Assembly: GCF_000003605.2 (NCBI RefSeq)
Contig: NW_003128865.1
Span: 27,465-49,573, forward strand
Origin: Saccoglossus kowalevskii
Lineage: Eukaryota > Hemichordata > Enteropneusta > Harrimaniidae
Reading direction: 5' to 3'
DNA length: 22,109 nucleotides
Below are positions 1 to 9,700 of this stretch, piece after piece. The notes under the pieces are model-generated. The model saw nothing but the letters and a program-made list of their open reading frames with translations. It made no database searches and had not been told where the DNA came from. Position 1 is the first letter of the stretch. Each line of letters begins with the position of its first letter. The translations under genes and the position numbers were made by a program.

Positions 1-11
1 CCCTCGCCTAA

Positions 12-78
12 ATTCACTACGTTCAATTACCCACCATAGACTCTGGTCAGTCAAAATGACTATTTTGAACTGTAGGCA
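12..78 (+). repeat. Left inverted terminal repeat of the DIRS-type element
   Basis: It reads ATTCACTACGTTCAATTACC at its outer end and finishes in TGTAGGCA. It pairs with 3513-3579. The two mismatches are at position 20 (C here, T in the reverse-complemented right copy) and position 44 (T here, C there). Base 11 does not match its partner at 3580, so the repeat ends at 12. Confidence 0.95.
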
Positions 79-539
79 GAGTAAGACACCGATAGGTGGC
101 GGGTTTTTCCGAGCAAACAAAAAAAATGATGAAAGTCTTTTCCCAATCCGGGGTGAAAACAAACACAATACCCTAGTTAAGACCCAAAAAAGGGTGGTAT
201 CTTATCTTGCCTGTGCTGTCCCCGGAGCAAGAAGCCAAAATGCTGCTACGATGACAGGGTTCGGTGTGCCCGAGAAAGCCAACCCAATTCTGGGGGGGAA
301 GTAAGCTTTCGAAGTAAAGACCGAAACAGTTCTGCATGAGGGCATAGGCCGTAAAGCGGGACCTGGGAGCTTCCAGGGGAGTGCTGATGGTAGAGAAATC
401 TGCTCGCATAAAATGCCGGACTGACTTATTGCCTATGCGCAGGGACCCAAGCAGTCGTTCAGGCTGGGTCAGCAAACTAAGACTGACCTGCTACGACGGG
501 ACCCAACCTAGAGAGACCCTTTTCAATGGATTCGGTGTT

Positions 540-1611
540 TCTTAGGTGGTAGTTGATAAAGACGATCTGCGTTCTCCAGAAGCCTGCCCTCCATGTGTGC
601 TCGAGGAGTTAGCAATCGCACAGACCTCGTGCTCTCGTACTTGGTGTCTCTGCAAACTCTGTGTCGAGGAAGTTAAAGTATTCGCAGTAAACCACCTGGT
701 TATGGAAGTTGGGGAGGCCGGCCTATCCTGCCTGCCTCGTTCCAAATCCTTAGTATGGTTTAGTGGCAACTCCGTGCTCAAACCGAGTAGAGAAGCAATT
801 CCTCCTGACCCTTCGGGCAGACAAAATTTGACAGCCGGGGGATGACGATTGGGTGAGGATCGTGTCCTGGGATTTGGTTCTAGGCGAGTAACCCGATTCG
901 TGTCTTTAGCACAACTTGATTGTCCATAACGACGGTACATCATCCGAGAAGGACAATGCCCTCAGTTCTGAGGCGAGGGCCAGTAGGAAGACTATTTTCC
1001 CTGTCAAAAATTTGAGTGGTGCTGATTGGAGAGGCTCAAAGGGCGGTCTGCTAGAGCAGACAACACAGCTGACGAGTCCCAGTTGGGCGGCTCCCTTGTA
1101 TGGGGTCTTGGCGTCCAGAAAGCAGTAAATAGTCTCCTAATAATAGGACAATCGGCTAGTCTTGTCCCCGTACGTTTTGAGTGGGGGGGGACAAGACCGC
1201 CCTGTAGCCAATGATCGCTGCGTAGGACAAACCCACTTCGTCAAACAGGTGGACGAAGGAGCCTGCCACCTGGCCAATAGAGGGATGGTATGGATCAATC
1301 TCCCTTCCGCTACACCAATCAGTGTATGCTTGCAGCATAGAAATGTAGGCCACATTGGTGGAATCCCTGTTCGCCCTGGCCAGGACGTTGGCAGCCCGCT
1401 CAGATAAGGCTTTCGTATGTGCGGGTCTACTGAGAGCCTCTATGTGTGTAAGTGCTGGGCTCGTTGGTAGTGCACCATCTGGTTGGGACGGCAGGTCTAG
1501 TAAGTCCAGAAGCACTGCTGGTGTTTCGCCTAGCATTTCCAACAGAAGTGGAAACTAGGCCTTGCTTGGCCAATCGGGTGCAACCCGTGATAATATGCGG
1601 GTGTGCACATG
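540..1611 (-). pseudogene. DIRS tyrosine recombinase remnant
   Basis: It continues the RNase H frame through the linker WPSKA, a TAG stop at 1557-1555, then FPLLLEMLGETP. The N-terminal core-binding domain (about 1420-1160) is well preserved: LSERAANVLARANRDS, AYISMLQAYTDWC, GREIDPYHPS and GLSYAAIIGYRAVLS. Catalytic boxes follow in other frames. FLLALASELRALS (about 992-951) resembles the region of the first catalytic arginine but lacks that arginine. REHEVCAIANS (637-605) is the H-x-x-R box, with Cys (TGT, 622-620) in place of Arg. FINYHLRN (560-537) resembles the end of the domain with the nucleophile Tyr at 551-549. The three parts lie in three different frames, so at least two frameshifts have occurred. 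A functional recombinase is not expected. Confidence 0.75.
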
Positions 1612-2390
1612 TCAAAGTTTTCTCCGGTGCCAAGTGAACAGGAAGGGAGGAAAGGCGTACACAACTAAGTGGGTCCACAGGGTTAGCAAAGTGACTCTGG
1701 CCCAGGCTCCTGGAGTCAGCAGGAGTGTTACGTACGTCAGGAGCTTGGCGTTCCGGGGTGCGGCAAACAGGTCCAACCTTGGACCGTCCCACAGCCTGGA
1801 GGCTACCCACTGGGGTATCAGCCACTCCGTGTTCCGGAGACAGAGCCGTCCTGAAAGGGCGTCGCCAGACTGTTCCTTACCCCTGGAAGGTGGTGTGCGG
1901 TTAGCTCCACATTGTATTTGCATTTGCTCCACCAGGACTGACAACGATGGGGAAGGCCCCCCCTCCTTCTTGAAGGAGACCACCGCTGCGTTGCCTGTGC
2001 GGAGCAGGACTCTGTGGTCTCGAACTACGGGTAGAAAGCGTGGAGTGCTAAGTACACTGCTCTCAGTTCGAGCCGGTTGATATGGTAGTCCCGAAACTAA
2101 TGAGGGGGCCATATCCTTGGGCTTGTTGGTCCAATAGATGCGCTCTCCAACCCTGGGGGAGGCATCTCTTGCCCGAGTCATACCTGTGGCGTGCGGGTCC
2201 AAGGGGCACCCCTGTCTGAGGTTGGCCAGTGACGACCACCAGGGCAGGGCTTCCTTCACTTGGTCCGAGTACGAAACCCGCCTATCTAGTTCCCATAGAA
2301 GAACTCGCTGGGTGCATCGATGATCGATGATACTCGGCCTCACCCCGAAAGCGTGGCTCACCGAGTCATACAGATGGAAGACTGAGGGCC
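1612..2390 (-). pseudogene. DIRS RNase H domain remnant
   Basis: The minus-strand frame matches the RNase H part of DIRS polyproteins. In order it has VSHAFGVRPS, VKEALPWWSSLANLRQG, RFLPVVRDHRVLLRTGN, AVVSFKKEGG, EWLIPQWV, RLDLFAAPRNAKL and HLVVYAFPP. The strand that carries the catalytic aspartate normally ends T-D-N. Here it reads T-G-N (codon GGC at 1995-1993), so an active-site residue appears lost. The expected glutamate-containing helix just before it is also unrecognisable. Homology begins near 2390 and no reverse-transcriptase motifs (such as the Y-x-D-D type) are seen further upstream. The frame runs directly into the recombinase, interrupted by TGA at 1614-1612. Homology is judged by eye against remembered family motifs. 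Confidence 0.8.
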
Positions 2391-3512
2391 CACCCAGAGT
2401 ACCGGCTGTATCCGACGCGAGCGAACTGCGTCCTCTTTCACTTTAAATATATGAGAGGGAGAGTGTTCGACTGTGCGTCTCATAACAGGGTTGGTTCCCT
2501 CTGGGGACGCTTGTGGGTCTGTAAGAAAGGAGTCAAAACCAACAGCGGAGATCGGACACAAGGATAAATTCGTTACCGTTGTACCGGGTGACGAACCCTA
2601 GCTGGCTGAAAGTGGGGGGGGTCAACGTGTGCCCTGCCCTGAAATCGGAGGCTTGGCTGCCAGCACTCCGTTGGCATTCAGTGCCCGAGGCTCCAGAGTA
2701 GGCCCGGTGCAATTAGCCTGAGCCTCGGCCTCCCCCCAAAATAGTGGGAGAGCAGTGACTGGGAACGGGTTTCCCGGAAGAGACGTGTTTGAATGCAAAC
2801 ATGCTTTCGTGTCTCTTCTTGCTTGCCCACAGAGGGGACACAGTGGAGACAGCTTGCTCCGAAATCTCAGGCATCAGAACTCCAGTGAAAAAACACACAC
2901 CTTCACGCAAAAACCCTGCACGTAGCTATGACAAAGTATCGCGGATGCAGGTTCTATGCTGGTAAATTCTGAATATAACCACTGCACAGTTGACTTGAAA
3001 CACGAGACCGGAAAGAAAACGGCAGCGAACCCTGGTGCTGTCATTACATCTATATATTGCTAAATACATTGCAAATAAAAGACGACATGCATGAGGGAAA
3101 CCAATTACAGTTGTAAAAGGTGCCGCCATGAAAACCAACATGTGGTTATGTAGTGGCGCTGGGTTTTAATTTCTTTGTTGTGGAAAAGCATAACACACAA
3201 AGGGGAAAACGACACGAGGGTAAAAAGACAAGAAAAACTTATCCTACCAGCTAGAATGTCAGATGCCGCGGCTGCGGTAACGACCCACGCTGGAAACCCG
3301 GACAGGAAAAGCAACAGAGCCAGGCAGAGCCGCTCAGAATCATTCCCCGATGAGGCGGAGAAAAATTAAGAGTGATTGACGGCTACCTATGGCGCTGCCA
3401 TGTGGCCTCGGTCACGTGGGTTCGCGACGTAAGGGGTAAAAGAATATTGAGGTCATGGGGCTTCCCCTGACCTAGATTCTATCTCTCCGTCACCGGCAGA
3501 ATCACTGATTAA
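2391..3512 (-). other. 5' part of the DIRS-type element, no recognisable domain
   Basis: This is the region upstream of RNase H within the element. Gag and reverse transcriptase would be expected here, but no RT motif is visible and open frames are short (for example 2910-2713). A gag-like stretch cannot be excluded. The composition (many G-runs, CpGs) matches the rest of the element rather than the host intron up to about 3500. Confidence 0.5.
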
Positions 3513-3579
3513 TGCCTACAGTTCAAAATAGTCATTTTGACTGACCGGAGTCTATGGTGGGTAATTGAACATAGTGAAT
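3513..3579 (-). repeat. Right inverted terminal repeat of the DIRS-type element
   Basis: This is the reverse complement of 12-78 with two mismatches. It is the 5' end of the element in its coding orientation. The AT-rich host intron resumes at 3580. Confidence 0.95.
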
Positions 3580-3652
3580 CAGTTGAGCAAACATTATTTA
3601 AATATTTGGAGATAAGTTTATTTTGTCTGAAGAGCAAGATATAGTTACTTAC

Positions 3653-3756
3653 TGTGTTGAGATTTTTCCAAGACCACTCTTGTCCATTCACTTGTAAATG
3701 TAGTTTTTCTGTCATTATCTGTTCTGTGTCACCGTAGTCTAAATGGGTTAGGTAAA
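3653..3756 (-). CDS. XPO1: XPO1 coding exon 11, last one in the window
   Basis: It opens with two bases completing a Val codon, then [20 protein letters not shown] and [14 protein letters not shown]. The acceptor is CTGTTTCAG and the donor ACA|GTAAGT, ending in phase 0. The donor lies only 73 bp from the edge of the DIRS-type insertion. The next exon should begin L-C-W and is not in the window. Confidence 0.96.
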
Positions 3757-6700
3757 CTGAAACAGAGAATTTAGACAGCTTTGGTTTACTATGGCACAAA
3801 CTATTGTTGAATCCAATTAATAACCATAATTTGTGTTACAAATTCAGACTAGGAAACAAAAAATCAGTAGCAACGCATCTTGGGATCATCTCTTTTTTCA
3901 ACACGACATAATAACGATGCAGATTGCCATTTTTGGAATATTATTCTTCAGATAGGGGGTGCCAGGCAGGGTAATTCTTTTTAAAGCCATTGTCACAATC
4001 TCTTTTGCATTTTATTTTGAAAAAATATGCTAAAAAGAATGCTTTTTGATAGGTTACTGTCAAATGGTTAAATTAATCAGGTGAATGGATGATTTTAGCA
4101 CTTGTGCAGCATTTAAGACCCTGCTTTTGATTCACAATGACGCTGATTAACAGGTTTATTTGAATGGATTTCACGGTCAAAACATTACAACTATGAGTGC
4201 ATTTCAGTGTTATTAAATTGTTGTCATAAACACCGTTAGTCGAAACTCTCAACTAGGAGGGCAGTTTGTAATCAGGATGTGGTTAACAATAAGATACTAT
4301 ACGATCCTAAGAGTGTGTATAAAGTGTTGTTATACATTGTCTCAGCAGACATATGAAGTAGTCATCTGAGATAGCGTGCACATCATTTAATTTTTGCAGT
4401 GGGAACGCCAAAAGCACTACTGACACAGTGTTATGGAACTGAATAACTGCAGCACATGTACAATTTGCATGTTTTATAACTAATATGTTAGGATCACAAA
4501 ATGTGCATAATAAAAAGGATGAATCAGAAGTGGTTGATGACAGAAACACAACAAGACAAAACAAGACATAAATGTGTACTGAAAAAGATCTTCCAACTGA
4601 TACAGTTGTCTAATGGCAGCAAAACGAGTAAAAACATTGAAATGAACTTGACCTGAATAAAAAATATTCCCTTAAGATTTTGCTGTGATGTCATGAAATG
4701 AACAAATCTGACAGAAGACCACCCTCGGTAGCTGTGCTATAAAATAGCAAGGTGATCTAGTTTAAGGTTTGAGAGAAGAAGTTGCTTGAATGAAAGTTTG
4801 ATGGACGATGTACTACAGGTTCAGTCAACCCATGAGCTCCGCTCGGTAATCTTCGATGACAGCAGAGCTAAATATTGACGTGCATATGCAAGTCATCATA
4901 CATTATCGTTATGTTAAGTTTGAACGAGCCCGGTCTAAAAAATGGCTCTGAACACACGCAAAGATGAACTCTAAATTAATAGTCCTCGATTTCGAACTTC
5001 ATCTGAAACGGGAACTAAAAATGTATTGTGCATTACCTATTTGTGAAGTTTGAATGAAATTGCCAAGAACAGACAAATACATTATTTTCAGTCATTATAC
5101 ACCAAAAATTACCTTTTTTTAACTAAAATATCCCTAAATGTGCATGAACCATAAAGAAACTTGCTGAGCGGCTGCATAATGCGTTTCAGATTATACAACT
5201 CTGACGGACAGACAGAACCAAATTCATGAGCCCAATCTTGGACTCATGTCCTGTGGCAGAGGCTAATGAGCAATGTTCAATACCAACAAAAATATTTACC
5301 TAACGTTTCCCTCATATTTTTATATAAATTAATTGAATCAGTATCTTTCATAAATTCTCTCACAACTTCTCCTTGATCATTCTCCACAACTAGAACTTCT
5401 TCTGGTTTGGCCATTCGTGATATCATCACACGCCGTACCTGTAAATGACAAACAATTTATGAAAGAAACTCAAACAATATATAGCAGTTAATAAACAAAA
5501 ATTAACACAAACATTAACTCACCCTGGACAAAACGGGGTTGTACAACTGTCTTCTTGCAGGCATTTCACTGTTCTGCTGACCAAGCAAGAATGGTGTTGA
5601 CGAGAAAGGACTTTCTCTATAGAGTTCAGATGCAAGACTGTTCCAATATTCCAAGCAAATCTTGAAGATTTCAGTCTCTTCAACCTCTGATATTAGAACC
5701 AAGTACTGCAATGACTACAAAGAAAAATGTATTTATTTCAATTGTAATACTGTACTACTTGCTCTGGAGAGCAAACAAAATATTGGGACAATCGTTTTGC
5801 ATTTCTTTTGCCCTTCAATATATTTAAAAAAAAAAAATATTTACCCAGTTTTATTCAATTTATAAATAAATAAAATCAGTGCACAATCAACATTTTTAGG
5901 TTGAGGAAGTATTTGGTTGATTACTATTCTTGACTATATGCATGGTATTATAAGTATAAGTACATGTATGTAGAACAGGATTTGTGTTGAAAATAGCGTA
6001 ATGAAAATGAAAACGCCAACCATTCTTCATGTGAATTTTAAATTTACTTATAGTATCACTCTAGAATATTTGGTCTTCAAGACTACAATTAGGCTAAATT
6101 AACTCTGATACTAAACTACAAATAATAACTTGAAACTGAATGTGTTGTCAGTTGCTCCGATGTTGGCAACATGAAGTCTGGGTGCATCACGAGTGTATTA
6201 AAACAACCTTTATTTGAAGCAAAAAAAAAAAACATTCAAAGCAATCCCTGTATATTTACTATAAATGTTGACAAAAACTTACCATAGTGTAGCAGCATTT
6301 ACATAAAAATTATTGTTCGAAGAAATACTGAAACGATAGTTGTAGTTACTGTTCCCTATAGCCAATAGCCTATGCGAAAGTGGTAGACAAAAATGTTACA
6401 CAAACCTCCATTAATGACGCATGTAGGTCTTGCTTTCTCTCAATTAACTGACTGTGCTCTTTGAGGAATGTATAGAGGAAAAGACTGAGATTTTGAATAA
6501 AGTTCTGCTCATCATCTCGTCCATTAGCATACGCATCTTTAAGATTTGTTTCAGGTGGCAGCATCTGGAACAATTAAACGAGTCATTGTAAACCATTCTT
6601 AATATTCCTTGTCTTGACGTTTTTGAAAAATGAGTAATGGAATGGGCCTCCTCTGCACCAATCGATGCGTGTCTGGTAACCATGCCAGTTCTCCACACAA

Positions 6701-9700
6701 GTTTTATCAACTGTTTTTCCAGCTGTGCTCATAAGCCCAGCAACTCGGTGAAAAATACGTAAGCTTACTTGTTTTAGTTGGGTCATTGTTAGCGTGAATA
6801 ACATAACAAACTGCTCATCATACTGATTGACATGGACACCAGCAATTTCAGTCAAGCACTTCAACGTCACATTGCGGAACATGGGTACATTGAGAAACTG
6901 TAATAGAAATACACATAACATTTGATTAACAAGGTAACTGATTGATGATATATGTTCAGACAGCATAGAGCTTATAGTTCCAGGGAAGTGTTAGGTTTTT
7001 GTACTAGAATTAGTCATCTGTGATGATCATTCATAAAAAGACTTGTGCAAAAGTCAATAAAACACCATCCGCGACAGTATTGTGATGTTACTATTGGATT
7101 ACTATCATGCTATAAAGTTATTTGAACACAAAGCTATATATTCTGATTATCTGAATTATTTCAACCAGTTTTTTCACTAATCATAAAAACAATGACAAAA
7201 TAGAGAACTTTGAAATACATACCTTGTATACAAGTGTTGTAATGAGCTTTGTTTCAAAAATATAGCCCAAGGGTATCCAGTTGAGAAATCTGAGTAGGGT
7301 ATGAAGGGTGGACCCTACCAATGGTGCATTCTGAGAATTATCCTATATTGAATAAACACATTTATTAAGTTACATAATCATTAAGTGTACAAACAAATCC
7401 AATGGCTAGAAACCATACCTGTATACTAGTATATCAATTGTTACATTTGATACTTAATAATGGCAGTGAGTAAATAAAGATCATTGATAAAGCAAACTTA
7501 TTACCAATGCAAATACACAGTGTATGTAGACAAAAATTCATGTACCAAGTACCAGCCAAACTCATTTTCTCAGGTCATTAAATGATTGTAGAATAACTGC
7601 AACTGAGGTACCGTAATACAACATGAAATAGGAACCAATGATGAATCTTACCATGACAAACTGGCAAAGTTGAAATATCTGTGAAAATTCAGTGCACATA
7701 CTGTCTTTCAAATGTTTAGCTTTGGTTTGAGTCATTTGTCCACTAGAGAAATCAAACACTTCCTCACTGAAATAGAAAAATTGTAATAGAAGGTCACTTT
7801 ATGATTACAAACATGAAACAGGCCAACAGATCAAATGATTTTAGTATACGTTGCAATAGAAACATAAGCATTCTTCTCCCCGATAACAATTTTAAACAAT
7901 CAATTGCAGTCAAACCTGTATATAGCAACCATGGTCTTTATATAGAGGTTGGATGATTTTATATGGATTACAAATACATTTGACATAATAAAAAAAATGA
8001 GGTAATTTTGTTGCAAGAACACAAATACTTGAGTTGAAACAAAATGCTAATTATTATTCTGGTCTTTAAACAAAGATGAATCTGCAAAAATATTACTGAA
8101 AGGGCAGTCACATGCTACAGGTGGTCTTTATACACAGGTTGTTAATACTATGCCTTGGGACTGCTTAATAGTGCTTACAGTATTCTCCACAGGATTTTGT
8201 TAGCAAAGGGACAATAAGAAGAAAATGCATTTGTTGATTGATACTTTTGGTACAGAATGCAGTTGCAAGCTTCCATAAACAAGAATTGAAAATTGTGATT
8301 TTGTACCACAAGCGAAACCAAAATTGCAAGGTGTTAGCGGGAAGAACACTGTAGGCAGGTGGTGTTTATACATCAGTTGCTCATAAGTTACACTTGGGAT
8401 TGCCTAAAAGTGGTTACTACAGGCAGGTGGTCTTTATATAGAAGTGGTCACTAACAAATAACATTTCTTTCTTTCACAACGCTTGAGCATTGGTACACTC
8501 ACTGATAAAAAATCAACATATCTACTACTCTGTGGTATCCTATAGTGCTTTCGTGCCAGCTCTGAGGGGCAGTAATGTTTCATCACAATAAACTTGCATG
8601 TCCTATAGCTAATAATATTATAGTCACAAAATATCTAGAAAATGTCAGTGTTCTTGTAAATAAAAGAAATTACTAACCTGAGCAATTTTAAAATATGCAT
8701 ATTGTTCTGGCAAAGAGATTCATTAGTTTTACTGGCTCCAACAATGTCTCCAATAAATGAAGGCCAGTTCTTTGGCCACTCCTGTTTCAGAATCTGTACT
8801 AATATCATGTTCAGCTTTCCCAGATAAACCTTTTCTTTCTGATGGGAAGAATGGGAACACATGGTAAAAAAGGTGAATATAATTATAATAACAATAGGAC
8901 AATTGACCTGGTCAGCAACATTTCTAAAGTGGTCATAAATGGCGGTTGGGGCAACCACCGCAGCAAGATCCCTGGTACCATATTCATTCTGTAAGTTGAA
9001 TTACCTGTTTATGGCAACATCTCATCACATGCTGAATTTATAAATCCATGTTTATGTTTTTGCTTTCTTAATACATGTAACACCATTCGAGTGTTGTGCA
9101 TTGTTTCTATTCACATGTTTGAAATCACCATTGACATATCATAGTTAAACCCAATTTAATAATTCATATGCTAAAAAATTTAAACTAATTTATTTTTTAC
9201 CTTTATCATTGTAGATGAAAAGCAAGATATGTAAGCGGAAAATATCTGTCCTTGTTTGTCGTTATTGGCTCAGTCATAAATAAAAAAAATAGGTGTGGTT
9301 ATACCAATTTTAATCCAATTTCTTTCAAACTTGGATAATATATATTAACTGTTTGCCGTCTTGGCCAAGTTTGATTATGGCACATGTTCTATGTACATTT
9401 TTCAAGATATTTATTAAAATTCACTTAAAACTGTCTTGGCAGTTAAAATAACTCCAACAATTTATCTTCAAACTTGGAAGAAAGAAGTTGCATTGTTAGT
9501 TTGTTATCCATCCATACATTTGTTATTTAATCTAGGTTCTCAATGGACAAGGTTGTAACAGTTACGCTATGTTTATTATAGCATTTCAGCCATTGACACA
9601 AGACATTTGTGCTATAGTAAACAAAACTAAAACCATTCTGAAACAGAACTTGACTAATGTTTAAAGGAAAAGTCCAAGTCTAACAACATAATACTCCCAG

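Larger units (their letters stand above)
12..3579 (-). mobile_element. DIRS-type tyrosine-recombinase retrotransposon, defective copy
   Basis: The element is bounded by 67-bp inverted repeats (12-78 and 3513-3579) that match at 65 of 67 positions. No target-site duplication is visible outside them, as expected for insertion by a tyrosine recombinase. On the minus strand the order is RNase H remnant (about 2390-1612), then tyrosine recombinase (about 1611-540), the usual 3' order of DIRS elements. The YAFPP motif after RNase H and the linker motif WPSKA..FPLLLEML are typical of the family. No reverse-transcriptase motifs are seen upstream of RNase H, and the total of 3.57 kb is short for an autonomous DIRS element, so the RT part is probably deleted. 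The whole block is visibly richer in G and C than the surrounding AT-rich intron. It lies in sense orientation in the XPO1 intron after coding exon 11. Confidence 0.88.

Noticed and set aside
173-475. 100-codon open frame (minus strand) at the 3' end of the DIRS-type element
   Set aside because: It lies after the recombinase Tyr box, has no recognisable motif, and GC-rich element DNA gives chance open frames.
546-845. Plus-strand open frames across the element (546-845, 1562-2080 and others)
   Set aside because: They are shadows of the minus-strand RNase H and recombinase remnants.
12-3579. Cut-and-paste DNA transposon, suggested by the inverted terminal repeats
   Set aside because: The interior encodes RNase H and tyrosine-recombinase remnants and no target duplication is seen, so DIRS is the better fit.
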